A stretch of 8,466 nucleotides of DNA from an uncultured Anaerolineaceae bacterium (GTDB lineage Bacteria > Chloroflexota > Anaerolineae > Anaerolineales > Anaerolineaceae), in contig CALCQT010000087.1 of assembly GCA_937894825.1 (NCBI GenBank), positions 1 to 8,466 on the forward strand, given 5' to 3'. The notes under the pieces are model-generated. The model was not told the origin of the DNA. It made no database searches and was given only the letters and a program-made list of their open reading frames with translations. Below, piece after piece: positions 1-6,633 of the stretch. Each line of letters begins with the position of its first letter. Position 1 is the stretch's first letter. The translations under genes and the position numbers were made by a program.

Positions 1-1284
1 AAAGAGATTGGTTATCCGGTCACGTTTCTGATTATGCTGGTGGTGGCATTGACGACCAGTGCGCTGACGGTCCGGATTAAAGCACAGGTGAATCAAGCGA
101 TTGAGCGGGAACAGCGTACCACGAAACTGTATGAGATCAATCAGAAGCTGCTGGCGGCGGGGAGCCTGCAGGAAATCGTTCAGCTTGCGAGCGAATCGAT
201 CGCAGGTATCTATGAACGGTCAACCATTTTTTATCTGGCGGGAACCGACAGGCTGGAGGAAAAGGGCTTTTACTACACGGTAAATGGTGAGGATACGGCT
301 GTTTTTAAAGCCGCTGCCGAAAAGGAAGTGGCGGATTGGGTTTTCCGAAATCAAAAGGAAGCCGGCTGCGGGACGGATACTTTTCACGGTGCGCATGGAT
401 TTTATCTTCCGGTTGGCTCGGCGCAGGGGATTGGCGCCGTCATCGGACTCTCTTGCGCGAAGGGGAAGCTCAGTCACGAAAATCGCTTGTTTCTCCGACT
501 GGTAAGCTCTCAGGTTGCGCTGGCGCTCGAAAGACAAAGACTTTGGGAAGATCAACAGCGGATTCTGGTTGAGTCTGAGAAAGAAATAACCCGCAGTAAC
601 CTGCTGCGGGCGATTTCACATGATTTGCGGACGCCGCTGACAGGGATTCTCGGCGCAAGCTCCGTGATGACAGAGAATGACAGCCAAATCGAACCGGCGA
701 CGAGGAAAAAACTGATCGAAAATATTCGTGATGACGCGCAGTGGCTTTTGCGCATGGTTGAAAATCTCCTCTCCGTAACACGGATCAATCAAGGCACTGC
801 AAATGTTACCAAAACGCCTGAAATTGTGGAGGAAATCATCGGGGTCGCATTGTCCAGAATTCGAAAACACTTCCCCGAACGGAAGATCCTGGTCAACGTA
901 ACGCCGGATTTGTTAACGGTTCCAATGGATGGGACGTTGATTTCTCAGGTGTTGATTAATCTGCTTGAGAATGCCATCAAGCATTCGTCCGGTGATAGTG
1001 AGATTAAACTGACAGCGGTACAGGAAAGAGAATGGGCGGTTTTCGAAGTGGCGGATCAAGGATCCGGTATTCCGGAAGATGATCTGCCGTATTTATTTAC
1101 CAGTCAATTGCCTGATATTCCCAAAAGATCGGATTCAAATCGAGGGATGGGAATCGGTCTGTCGATCTGCATGACAATCGTTAAAGCTCATCAGGGGAAG
1201 ATGGAAGCATATAATACAGAAACCGGAGGCGCCACATTCCGCTTTTTACTTCCGATGAATAACCCGAAAGGAGAGCAGTCGTGA
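1..1284 (+). CDS. kdpD: Sensor histidine kinase KdpD, C-terminal part (5' end outside window)
   Basis: The frame is open from base 1, so the gene begins upstream; the ATG at 34 lies inside a membrane helix and is not the start. In order: the end of the last transmembrane helix (about nt 1-90), a GAF-like sensor region (about 110-540), a short linker, the HisKA dimerisation domain with H-box ISHDLRTPLTG (phospho-acceptor His codon 619-621), and the HATPase domain with N-box INLLENAIKHS (about 955-990), G1 box DQGSGIP (about 1054-1074) and G2 box RGMGIGLSIC (1141-1170). Known role of the family: a membrane kinase/phosphatase that responds to K+ limitation and phosphorylates KdpE. All catalytic motifs visible here are intact. 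The stop TGA overlaps the kdpE start (GTGA), so the two are translationally coupled. Whether the N-terminal KdpD and USP domains are present cannot be judged. Confidence 0.95.
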   Translation, partial: KEIGYPVTFLIMLVVALTTSALTVRIKAQVNQAIEREQRTTKLYEINQKLLAAGSLQEIVQLASESIAGIYERSTIFYLAGTDRLEEKGFYYTVNGEDTAVFKAAAEKEVADWVFRNQKEAGCGTDTFHGAHGFYLPVGSAQGIGAVIGLSCAKGKLSHENRLFLRLVSSQVALALERQRLWEDQQRILVESEKEITRSNLLRAISHDLRTPLTGILGASSVMTENDSQIEPATRKKLIENIRDDAQWLLRMVENLLSVTRINQGTANVTKTPEIVEEIIGVALSRIRKHFPERKILVNVTPDLLTVPMDGTLISQVLINLLENAIKHSSGDSEIKLTAVQEREWAVFEVADQGSGIPEDDLPYLFTSQLPDIPKRSDSNRGMGIGLSICMTIVKAHQGKMEAYNTETGGATFRFLLPMNNPKGEQS

Positions 1285-1982
1285 ATAATCAACCCCTGAT
1301 CCTTGTCGTTGAAGACGATCAGACCGTGTCCGGGTTTATGTCTGCCATTCTTAAATCAAACGATTATAAAGTTCTGCATGCGACCAGCGGGAAAGAAGCC
1401 ATTCTGCTGACGGCATCCCATTCCCCGGATGTTATCCTGCTGGATTTGGGCTTGCCGGATATGGACGGGATAAATGTCTTGAAGGCCGTTCGTGAATGGT
1501 CAAAAATACCGATCCTGATTGTTTCGGCACGCGGTATGGAACGTGAAAAAATCGAAGCGCTTGATCTGGGTGCGGATGACTATATTACGAAGCCATTCGG
1601 CACGGGTGAGCTGCTGGCCAGGATCCGCAGAGAACTCCGCCACAGTCAGGCTGCCGATGATTTATTGACAGCCGAGAAAATGGTGATCGGAAATTTGGAA
1701 CTGAATTATGAAAAACGCCTGGTGCTTATGAACGGGCAGGAAGTTCATTTGACTCCGATTGAATATAAAATTCTGGTGACTTTGTCAAAACATGCGGGAA
1801 AAGTGCTGACCTACGATTTCATTATCCGCGAAGTTTGGGGACCTTATGGTAATGACATCATGACGCTTCGGGTCAATATTGCCAACATCCGCAAGAAAAT
1901 CGAGGAGAATTCCGCAGAGCCTCGCTATATTCTCACTGAAATGGGAGTTGGTTACCGGATGGCTGAAGAAGTCACTGATTAA
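1281..1982 (+). CDS. kdpE: Response regulator KdpE (OmpR/PhoB family)
   Basis: A 233-residue protein with GTG start; the ribosome site AAGGAG ends about 8 nt upstream, and the start overlaps the kdpD stop by 4 nt. Receiver domain about residues 5-120: acidic pocket E11/D12/D13, phospho-acceptor D55 in ILLDLGLPDMDG, switch S82, aromatic Y101 and invariant K104 in the ITKPFG motif. C-terminal winged helix about 130-230, ending in the wing motif VGYRM. Known role: when phosphorylated by KdpD it activates kdpFABC transcription. The length is close to the E. coli protein (225). No internal lesion is seen. It is followed by the long leader rather than directly by structural genes, so kdpDE and kdpFABC are probably separate transcription units, and the candidate KdpE operator lies about 118 nt after its stop. 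Confidence 0.96.
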   Translation: MNNQPLILVVEDDQTVSGFMSAILKSNDYKVLHATSGKEAILLTASHSPDVILLDLGLPDMDGINVLKAVREWSKIPILIVSARGMEREKIEALDLGADDYITKPFGTGELLARIRRELRHSQAADDLLTAEKMVIGNLELNYEKRLVLMNGQEVHLTPIEYKILVTLSKHAGKVLTYDFIIREVWGPYGNDIMTLRVNIANIRKKIEENSAEPRYILTEMGVGYRMAEEVTD

Positions 1983-2021
1983 GGAACAGTCGAAACCATT
2001 TTTCAGGCCACCCGATCATGA

Positions 2022-2050
2022 TTAATTTGGTTGTCAAATTAGATGTCTTT
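2022..2050 (+). terminator. Weak candidate terminator after kdpE
   Basis: A 7-bp AT-rich stem (TAATTTG 2023-2029 with CAAATTA 2035-2041, loop 2030-2034) lies 40 nt after the kdpE stop and runs into a pyrimidine-rich stretch. The stem has a single G-C pair and the tail is C/T mixed rather than a clean T run, so termination would be inefficient. It may instead be a chance palindrome. Confidence 0.3.
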
Positions 2051-2089
2051 CCTCTTTCCTTCCTCTTTCCTTCCTCTTCCTTCCTCCTT
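2046..2089 (+). repeat. Homopyrimidine tract of ~11-nt tandem repeats
   Basis: Forty-four consecutive pyrimidines on the + strand. Most is a short tandem repeat: unit CCTCTTTCCTT at 2051-2061 and again at 2062-2072, a 10-nt variant CCTCTTCCTT at 2073-2082, then a partial unit at 2083-2089. It sits between kdpE and the candidate KdpE operator. The complementary strand is pure purine. Copy number could change by slipped pairing, and such tracts can adopt unusual DNA structure; neither is shown here. Confidence 0.9.
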
Positions 2090-2099
2090 ATAATATCTT

Positions 2100-2119
2100 T
2101 TCTTTATAAATTCTTTATA
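2100..2119 (+). promoter_or_regulatory. Candidate KdpE operator (two direct repeats)
   Basis: Two perfect copies of TTCTTTATA occur at 2100-2108 and 2111-2119, 11 bp apart, so both face the same side of the helix. OmpR-family dimers bind such direct repeats one turn apart, and the E. coli KdpE site is likewise T-rich with TTTATA-like half sites. It lies directly upstream of promoter-like hexamers. With the TATAAT at 2162-2167 as -10 box, the repeats would fall near -74 to -55, close to the position known in E. coli. Inferred, not tested. Confidence 0.6.
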
Positions 2120-2121
2120 TC

Positions 2122-2150
2122 TTGTCAAACATCCTTTATCCCTCATTAAT
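2122..2150 (+). promoter_or_regulatory. Candidate sigma-70 type promoter, model 1
   Basis: TTGTCA at 2122-2127 (5 of 6 to the -35 consensus) and ATTAAT at 2145-2150 (4 of 6 to the -10 consensus) are separated by exactly 17 nt. The operator-like repeats end 2 nt before the -35, the usual place for an OmpR-type activator touching sigma. It competes with the model using TATAAT at 2162-2167. Confidence 0.45.
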
Positions 2151-2161
2151 TCCCTTTTCCA

Positions 2162-2167
2162 TATAAT
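2162..2167 (+). promoter_or_regulatory. Candidate -10 box, model 2
   Basis: A perfect TATAAT with no good -35 at 16-18 nt upstream. Activator-dependent promoters often lack a -35, and this box would put the TTCTTTATA repeats at about -74 to -55. A start near 2174 would leave a leader of about 108 nt before the small ORF at 2283. A second TATAAT at 2089-2094 lies upstream of the operator and fits less well. Confidence 0.4.
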
Positions 2168-2182
2168 AATCAGGTGTTAAAA

Positions 2183-2198
2183 GTGACAAATTTGTGAC
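2183..2198 (+). promoter_or_regulatory. GTGAC direct repeat with internal palindrome
   Basis: GTGAC occurs at 2183-2187 and 2194-2198, 11 bp apart, with the perfect 10-bp palindrome ACAAATTTGT (2186-2195) spanning the spacer. It lies just after the candidate start sites, a position where a repressor could bind. No family can be assigned from this. Confidence 0.3.
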
Positions 2199-2232
2199 GG
2201 AAAAAGATTTGCGATTTCGTCTGAATTTTGAT

Positions 2233-2254
2233 GTTTGAGCCACAAACGGCTCGA
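2233..2254 (+). promoter_or_regulatory. Overlapping alternative hairpins upstream of the small ORF
   Basis: GAGCC (2237-2241) pairs with GGCTC (2248-2252), extendable to TTGAGCC/GGCTCGA at 2235-2254. An alternative stem GTTTG (2233-2237) with CAAAC (2243-2247) uses the same bases, so only one can form. The structure ends 10 nt before the ribosome site of the small ORF. A regulatory switch is possible but the stems are short. Confidence 0.3.
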
Positions 2255-2282
2255 TGGGATGTGGAAAGGAGGCTGATGCTCT

Positions 2283-2369
2283 GTGGATCTTACTGAACTT
2301 GCTGCAAGAATGCTTCTGATCATCCTGATTGTTTGGGCCTTTATAACCTGGTGGAATTCATATTCCTGA
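2283..2369 (+). CDS. Small hydrophobic membrane peptide (28 aa), family not recognised
   Basis: GTG start, 28 codons, stop TGA at 2367-2369. The start is chosen because the near-perfect ribosome site AAAGGAGG (2265-2272) lies 10 nt upstream; the ATG at 2276 opens only six codons. The N-terminus is polar (MDLTELAAR), followed by one hydrophobic helix around MLLIILIVWAFITWW (residues 10-24) and a short polar tail. This looks like a single-pass membrane peptide, KdpF-like in size but without the KdpF pattern; a true KdpF lies downstream at 2753. The C. acetobutylicum kdp region has been described with two small hydrophobic ORFs (orfZ, orfY) before kdpA, so a hydrophobic peptide plus KdpF is a plausible arrangement, but no sequence comparison was possible. 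It could also act as a leader peptide for the terminator at 2551-2585. Confidence 0.6.
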   Translation: MDLTELAARMLLIILIVWAFITWWNSYS

Positions 2370-2453
2370 CATGGGTGCGTTCAGGGGATTCAATGGAAAA
2401 AATTATAGTTGATCAATAAAAGAAACTTTATATTTTTGAAAACGATGCTTTTC

Positions 2454-2480
2454 TTCTTAGTCTCTTGAGAGACCCAAGAA
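2454..2480 (+). promoter_or_regulatory. Leader hairpin
   Basis: Inner 6-bp perfect stem GTCTCT (2460-2465) with AGAGAC (2468-2473), extended by a 5-bp outer stem TTCTT (2454-2458) with AAGAA (2476-2480) across a small A/CC internal loop. It is not followed by a T run, so it is not an intrinsic terminator. It may be an RNA element, or a DNA operator, because the inner stem is a 14-bp palindrome. Confidence 0.4.
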
Positions 2481-2550
2481 AACTGTTTCGTATGAATGAC
2501 GTGCGTTGATTTATCTTATATAAGCGAATGCATCTTCTCTATATCAGATT

Positions 2551-2585
2551 GAAATGGGCGGGTAATGCTGCCTGTTTCTTTTTTT
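2551..2585 (+). terminator. Intrinsic terminator / attenuator upstream of kdpF
   Basis: An 11-bp stem (2551-2561 with 2568-2578, left arm GAAATGGGCGG, right arm CTGCCTGTTTC, three G-U pairs, 6-nt loop) is followed at once by seven T (2579-2585). This is a classic rho-independent terminator on the + strand. It lies about 180 nt after the 28-aa ORF and about 165 nt before kdpF, so it either ends the small transcript or works as an attenuator for kdpFABC. GCCC at 2586-2589 can pair with GGGC at 2556-2559, which would break the stem, a possible alternative fold. Confidence 0.7.
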
Positions 2586-2616
2586 GCCCGATCCGGTCAT
2601 ATTTTGTGGATTGACT

Positions 2617-2700
2617 CTGGCGTGAGATATTCGCCGGCTTGATTTTGCTTGCCATGGGAATGTTATTTCCTTTTGGGCAGGTTGCTTTGGACGGAAGCAA
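2617..2700 (+). promoter_or_regulatory. Structured kdpF leader: three consecutive hairpins
   Basis: Hairpin 1: CTGGCG (2617-2622) with CGCCGG (2632-2637). Hairpin 2: CTTGCC (2648-2653) with GGCAGG (2676-2681), capped by GGAA (2657-2660) with TTCC (2667-2670). Hairpin 3: perfect TTGCTT (2682-2687) with AAGCAA (2695-2700), starting where hairpin 2 ends. Together they form a compact structured 5' leader about 50 nt before the kdpF start. It does not match the conserved core of the ydaO c-di-AMP riboswitch as I know it, so no known class is assigned. Confidence 0.4.
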
Positions 2701-2752
2701 ATGGTGTCTTTGAATAACAGTGTTTTGAGGGAAACAAAATGGAGTTGTTGTT

Positions 2753-2842
2753 ATGAGGATTGTGTTGATAATCGCGGGCTTGATTGGGTTTGCTTTACTG
2801 GTTTATTTACTTTATGTTTTGTTTCGCGGTGAGGATTTATGA
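2753..2842 (+). CDS. kdpF: KdpF, small stabilising subunit of the KdpFABC K+ pump
   Basis: A 29-residue single-helix peptide, the same length as E. coli KdpF, with the family pattern of a hydrophobic stretch ending [14 protein letters not shown]. The start ATG has GGAG 8 nt upstream (2741-2744). The stop overlaps the kdpA start (ATGA at 2839-2842), typical of a coupled kdpFA pair. Known role: a lipid-like helix lying at the KdpA-KdpB interface that stabilises the complex. It is too short for most gene finders and is easily missed. Confidence 0.93.
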   Translation: MRIVLIIAGLIGFALLVYLLYVLFRGEDL

Positions 2843-4410
2843 GTATTTTTATTTGGCAGAATCTTTTTTTTGTTGTTCTTTTGGTCGGTCTGTCCATTCC
2901 ATTGGGCATCTACGTCTACCATGTGATGATCGGGAAAAAAGTGTTTTTGACACCAGTGCTTACTCCTGTGGAAAAAGGCCTTTATAAGCTGATGGGCGTT
3001 CGGGATGAAGAAGAAATGAACGCAAAAGAATATACGCTCGCGATTCTGCTGTTTGGCCTGGCCGGGTTGATTTTTCTCTGGCTTTTACAGATGTTGCAAG
3101 GTTTTCTGCCGTTTAATCCTGAAGGATTGAAGGGACCTACCTGGCATCTGGCGTTTAATACTGCTGCCAGTTTCGTTTCAAACACAAACTGGCAGGCTTA
3201 TTCGGGCGAATCAACCCTGTCTTATTTGACACAGTTCCTGGGACTTACCGTTCAGAATTTTGTCTCGGCGGCGACAGGGATTGCCGCGCTGTTTGCTTTG
3301 ATTCGAGGTTTTATCCTGAAACAACAGAATACGATCGGCAACTTTTGGGTGGACCTGATGAGGACAACACTGTATGTGTTGATTCCATTGTCCCTTGTTA
3401 TTGCCATAGCTTTGGTATTCCAGGGTGTTGTACAAACCTTCGGTCCTTATCGCGTGTCTGCAACGTTAGAGAATGGCTCCGCGCAGATTCTTCCCTTAGG
3501 ACCTGCGGCAAGCCAGATTGCGATTAAACAGCTTGGAACAAATGGCGGAGGCTTTTTTGGTTTGAATTCTGCTTTCCCTTTTGAGAACCCTACGCCTTTT
3601 TCGAATCTGATAGAAGTATTGTCTATCCTGTTGATTCCGGCATCTCTTTGCGTAACTTTTGGAAAAGCGGTAAAGGATGGACGCCAGGGATGGGCAATAT
3701 ATATCACGATGATGATTTTCTTTATTGCCGCGCTCATTTTAACAACTATGAGCGAACAACTTTTCGGTCCGTCTTTTGAAGGTGTCGCATCTTCCGGGAA
3801 TATGGAGGGCAAAGAAATCATTCATGGAATTGGCGCGTCTTCGCAATGGGCTGTCGTTACCACAGCAGCGTCTAACGGTAGTGTCAATGCGATGCATGAC
3901 AGTTTAACACCGCTTGGCGGGTTGGTTCCATTGTTCTTAATGCAGCTTGGCGAAATTGTCTTTGGTGGTGTCGGCAGCGGACTTTACGGTATGTTGGCTT
4001 TTGTCTTGTTGACGGTATTTATTGCAGGGCTGATGGTGGGAAGAACACCGGAGTATCTGGGTAAAAAGGTTGAGCCCTTTGATATGAAAATGGTTTGTTT
4101 GATCGTTCTGGTTCCGCCGCTGTTGACGCTGTTGGGTACCGCGGCGGCCGTTGTCATGCCTCAGGCTGTATCGTGGCTAACCAATTCCGGAGCACACGGG
4201 TTTTCGGAGATCCTTTATGCCTTTACTTCAATGGCGAATAACAATGGCAGTGCCTTTGCCGGGTTCAATGCCAACACGGTTTTCACAAATGTTTTGGGTG
4301 GGATTATCATGTTACTGGTCCGTTTTATCCCGATGTCGGCTGCTGTCTTCCTTGCCGGAAATATGGCGAAGAAGAAGACCGTTGCTGTTAATGAAGGCAG
4401 AACTTTTTAA
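2839..4410 (+). CDS. kdpA: K+-binding and translocating subunit KdpA, lacking its last membrane helix
   Basis: 523 residues (E. coli KdpA 557). It is the channel-like subunit that selects K+ and passes it to KdpB. All four selectivity-filter loops are present: SNTNWQ around 114-119, GTNGGGFF 233-240, TTAASNGS 341-348 and ANNNGSAF around 466-473. Other family blocks include FPFENPT and [11 protein letters not shown]. The start overlaps the kdpF stop; GGTGAGG precedes it closely. The oddity is the 3' end: the frame hits TAA at 4408-4410 directly after GRTF, inside a T5 run, where relatives continue into a final helix of the type PLFVGLLIG...LPALALGP. That helix is encoded at 4455-4559 in frame +2. 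So the protein either ends without its last helix, is split, or is completed by recoding. A T8 run occurs at 2864-2871 near the start. Confidence 0.93.
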   Translation: MSIFIWQNLFFVVLLVGLSIPLGIYVYHVMIGKKVFLTPVLTPVEKGLYKLMGVRDEEEMNAKEYTLAILLFGLAGLIFLWLLQMLQGFLPFNPEGLKGPTWHLAFNTAASFVSNTNWQAYSGESTLSYLTQFLGLTVQNFVSAATGIAALFALIRGFILKQQNTIGNFWVDLMRTTLYVLIPLSLVIAIALVFQGVVQTFGPYRVSATLENGSAQILPLGPAASQIAIKQLGTNGGGFFGLNSAFPFENPTPFSNLIEVLSILLIPASLCVTFGKAVKDGRQGWAIYITMMIFFIAALILTTMSEQLFGPSFEGVASSGNMEGKEIIHGIGASSQWAVVTTAASNGSVNAMHDSLTPLGGLVPLFLMQLGEIVFGGVGSGLYGMLAFVLLTVFIAGLMVGRTPEYLGKKVEPFDMKMVCLIVLVPPLLTLLGTAAAVVMPQAVSWLTNSGAHGFSEILYAFTSMANNNGSAFAGFNANTVFTNVLGGIIMLLVRFIPMSAAVFLAGNMAKKKTVAVNEGRTF

Positions 4411-4454
4411 GATGCCATTATGGGGACATCATTTTATTTAATTATAGCAATTTA

Positions 4455-4559
4455 ATGTTCGTCGGCCTATTAATCGGAATTATCCTCATTATTGGTGCGC
4501 TCAGTTTCCTTCCTGCGCTGGCCTTGGGGCCGATTGCCGATTTCTTTACGACACGATAG
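4455..4559 (+). CDS. Detached C-terminal helix of KdpA (34 codons, other frame)
   Basis: From the only in-frame ATG (4455) this reads [14 protein letters not shown] then [17 protein letters not shown], stopping at 4557-4559. It matches the last transmembrane helix of KdpA (E. coli: LTFIPALALGPVAEYLS). It is in frame 3 whereas kdpA is in frame 1. No ribosome site precedes ATG 4455. However, an 11-codon mini-ORF starts at ATG 4420, 9 nt after the kdpA stop, and its stop TAA (4453-4455) overlaps this ATG as TAATG, a layout compatible with re-initiation. The reading could be a separately made helix, the end of KdpA reached by recoding, or a dead remnant. Undoing the break needs loss of one T and about 37 nt (near 4421-4457). 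The match as KdpA coding sequence is strong; independent translation is uncertain. Confidence 0.55.
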   Translation: MFVGLLIGIILIIGALSFLPALALGPIADFFTTR

Positions 4560-4581
4560 TGGAAAGTGAGTGGGACCTGTT

Positions 4582-6591
4582 ATGGCTAAAAAAAATATTG
4601 ATAAAAATATCTTTGCGGATGCTTTGACGCAGTCGTTTGTGAAACTGGCGCCCCGTATCCAGATAAAGAATCCGGTGATGTTTGTGGTTTATATCGGGGC
4701 AATTCTGACCACCGTTCTTTACGTGCTTTCTTTTGCCGGACTCAAGGATGAAAGCGGCGGATATACGCTTGTCATTGCGCTGGTTCTGTGGTTTACAGTG
4801 CTGTTTGCCAATTTCGCAGAAGCGATTGCCGAAGGGCGTGGACGGGCGCAAGCGGACAGCTTACGCGGGGCCAGAAAAGATGTAAAAACCAGGAAACTCA
4901 AATCTGCTTCTGATACGGAAGTTTATACCGAAGTTTTGTCCAACACGCTTAAAAAGGGCGATATTGTATACGTCAAAGCGGGTGAACAAATTCCAATGGA
5001 TGGTGAAGTGATTGATGGGGCGGCATCTGTGGATGAGAGTGCCATTACCGGTGAATCTGCGCCTGTTATCCGCGAATCGGGTGGTGACCGGAGCGCAGTT
5101 ACCGGCGGGACAACACTGGTGTCTGATTGGCTGATCATTGAAGTGACAGCGGAAGCGGGTGAAAGCTTTCTTGACAAAATGATCGCTATGGTGGAAGGCG
5201 CTGCTCGAAAAAAAACACCGAATGAAATTGCTTTACAAATCTTGCTGGTGACATTGACCATCATTTTTCTGGTGGTCTCCGCTACCCTGCTGCCTTTTTC
5301 GTCGTTCGCCAGCCGGCAGGCCGGAGCGGGTTCGCCCATCTCCGTCACGAACGTGGTTGCATTGTTCGTTTGTCTCGCACCAACGACCATCGGCGCGCTG
5401 CTTTCGTCAATCGGAATCGCCGGCATGAGCCGTTTGAATCAGGCGAATGTTTTGGCGATGAGCGGGCGGGCGATTGAAGCGGCAGGCGATGTGGATGTGC
5501 TCCTGCTAGATAAGACCGGTACGATAACCTTAGGGAATCGTCAGGCCAGTGAGTTTTTACCTGTTCATGGCGTGACTGAGTTGGAGCTTGCGGATGCTGC
5601 CCAGCTTTCTTCTCTTGCGGACGAAACCGCCGAGGGGAGAAGTATTGTGGTGCTGGCTAAGGAAAAATTTGGTATCCGAGGACGGGAACTCTCCAAGCTT
5701 AACGCGACTTTTGTTCCATTTACGGCCAAAACGAGAATGAGCGGTATTGATTACCAGGGAAACGTTGTCCGCAAAGGCGCCGCAGATGCCGTAAAAACAT
5801 TTGTGCAGGAAAACAAAGGCCAATATTCGGAGCAATGCGAACAAATTGTGCGGCGTGTTGCGGGGGAAGGAGGAACACCTCTTGTCGTTGTAAAAAACAA
5901 CCGGGTGTTGGGTGTCGTATACCTGAAGGATATTGTAAAAAAAGGTGTGAAAGAGCGTTTTGAAGATCTCCGTAAGATGGGAATCAAGACGATCATGATT
6001 ACCGGAGATAATCCTATGACGGCCGCGGCAATTGCCGCAGAGGCGGGCGTGGATGATTTTCTCGCCGAAGCAACGCCGGAAGCCAAATTAAAGCTGATTC
6101 GGGATTATCAAGCCCAGGGGCATTTGGTCGCCATGACCGGCGATGGAACGAATGATGCGCCTGCATTGGCACAAGCGGATGTTGCCGTTGCGATGAACAC
6201 AGGCACGCAGGCGGCTAAAGAAGCCGGTAATATGGTGGATTTGGATTCCAACCCCACCAAACTGATAGACATCGTACGGATTGGTAAACAACTTCTGATG
6301 ACCAGAGGTTCCCTGACGACCTTCAGTGTGGCCAATGACGTGGCGAAGTACTTTGCTATTATCCCGGTTCTCTTTTTTGGGATATACCCGCAATTGGCTG
6401 CTTTAAATTTCATGGGACTAACCAGTTCCAGAAGTGCTGTGCTCTCGGCAATTATTTATAACGCCTTGATCATTGTTGCGCTGATCCCATTGGCGCTTAA
6501 AGGTGTGAAATATACTGAATTGCCTGCCGGGAAATTGTTGCAGAAGAACCTGCTGATTTATGACCTTGGTGAGAGAGCGTGGATTGGATAG
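4582..6591 (+). CDS. kdpB: P-type ATPase subunit KdpB, lacking its C-terminal helix
   Basis: 669 residues from ATG 4582 (E. coli 682). I prefer this start (MAKKN...) with GGGA a few bases upstream; an in-frame GTG at 4570 would add four residues. Known role: ATP hydrolysis and K+ release in KdpFABC. Actuator loop TGES at 156-159, where S159 matches the serine phosphorylated for inhibition in E. coli; phosphorylation motif DKTGT with catalytic D310; nucleotide-domain FTAKTRMSG; hinge TGDGTNDAP with D521 and D525. Membrane helices flank these domains. The sequence is family-like up to KNLLIYDLG, then reads ERAWIG and stops at TAG 6589-6591, where relatives have GG...PF...IKLID and a last helix. 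That helix lies at 6609-6701 in frame 3. An A8 run occurs just after the start (4588-4595). Confidence 0.95.
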   Translation: MAKKNIDKNIFADALTQSFVKLAPRIQIKNPVMFVVYIGAILTTVLYVLSFAGLKDESGGYTLVIALVLWFTVLFANFAEAIAEGRGRAQADSLRGARKDVKTRKLKSASDTEVYTEVLSNTLKKGDIVYVKAGEQIPMDGEVIDGAASVDESAITGESAPVIRESGGDRSAVTGGTTLVSDWLIIEVTAEAGESFLDKMIAMVEGAARKKTPNEIALQILLVTLTIIFLVVSATLLPFSSFASRQAGAGSPISVTNVVALFVCLAPTTIGALLSSIGIAGMSRLNQANVLAMSGRAIEAAGDVDVLLLDKTGTITLGNRQASEFLPVHGVTELELADAAQLSSLADETAEGRSIVVLAKEKFGIRGRELSKLNATFVPFTAKTRMSGIDYQGNVVRKGAADAVKTFVQENKGQYSEQCEQIVRRVAGEGGTPLVVVKNNRVLGVVYLKDIVKKGVKERFEDLRKMGIKTIMITGDNPMTAAAIAAEAGVDDFLAEATPEAKLKLIRDYQAQGHLVAMTGDGTNDAPALAQADVAVAMNTGTQAAKEAGNMVDLDSNPTKLIDIVRIGKQLLMTRGSLTTFSVANDVAKYFAIIPVLFFGIYPQLAALNFMGLTSSRSAVLSAIIYNALIIVALIPLALKGVKYTELPAGKLLQKNLLIYDLGERAWIG

Positions 6592-6633
6592 CTTGGTTGA
6601 TATATTAGCACCTGCTGCTTTATGGCCTGGGTG
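6548..6633 (+). repeat. Imperfect 24-nt direct repeat bracketing the kdpB break
   Basis: Copies at 6548-6571 and 6610-6633 begin ACCTGCTG and match at 21 of 24 positions, offset by 62 nt, with 38 nt unrelated sequence between them. Each copy encodes the family's LL(I)Y-x-LG segment, the first in frame 1, the second in frame 3. Removing one repeat plus the spacer (62 nt, for example 6548-6609) would rejoin KdpB in frame as NLLLYGLGGIAAPF, matching the family. So an insertion with duplication, or an incomplete tandem duplication, caused the frame break. Confidence 0.85.

Noticed and set aside
34..36. ATG at 34 as the start of a kinase gene
   Set aside because: The frame is open to base 1 and the preceding residues form the same membrane helix; the gene starts outside the window.
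220..555. Minus-strand ORFs across kdpD, kdpA, kdpB and kdpC
   Set aside because: All lie opposite well-identified genes, lack ribosome sites and show no recognisable family; they are shadow frames.
2528..2614. 28-codon ORF from ATG 2528 across the terminator hairpin
   Set aside because: No ribosome site, and its codons are the stem and T run of the terminator (FFFC from the T tract), so it is a chance frame.
2615..2713. Open frame reading FAGLILLAMGMLFPFGQVALDG before kdpF, faintly like a KdpB tail (G-x3-PF-x4-L-D)
   Set aside because: No plausible start with a ribosome site, overlaps the hairpin chain, and the similarity is a loose pattern only; probably chance.
2551..2752. ydaO-type c-di-AMP riboswitch in the kdp leader
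   Set aside because: Expected from biology of Firmicutes K+ genes, but I do not see the conserved core motifs; only generic hairpins are supported.
4423..4457. KdpA insert as a tandem duplication of downstream sequence
   Set aside because: Aligning 4409-4445 with 4447-4483 gives only about 16 of 37 matches outside a shared AATTAT end; not better than AT-rich chance.
6574..6609. KdpB insert as a known mobile element
   Set aside because: Too short, no inverted ends, no coding capacity; only an 8-base match (GTGGATTG) to the leader at 2606-2613, too little to be a repeat family.
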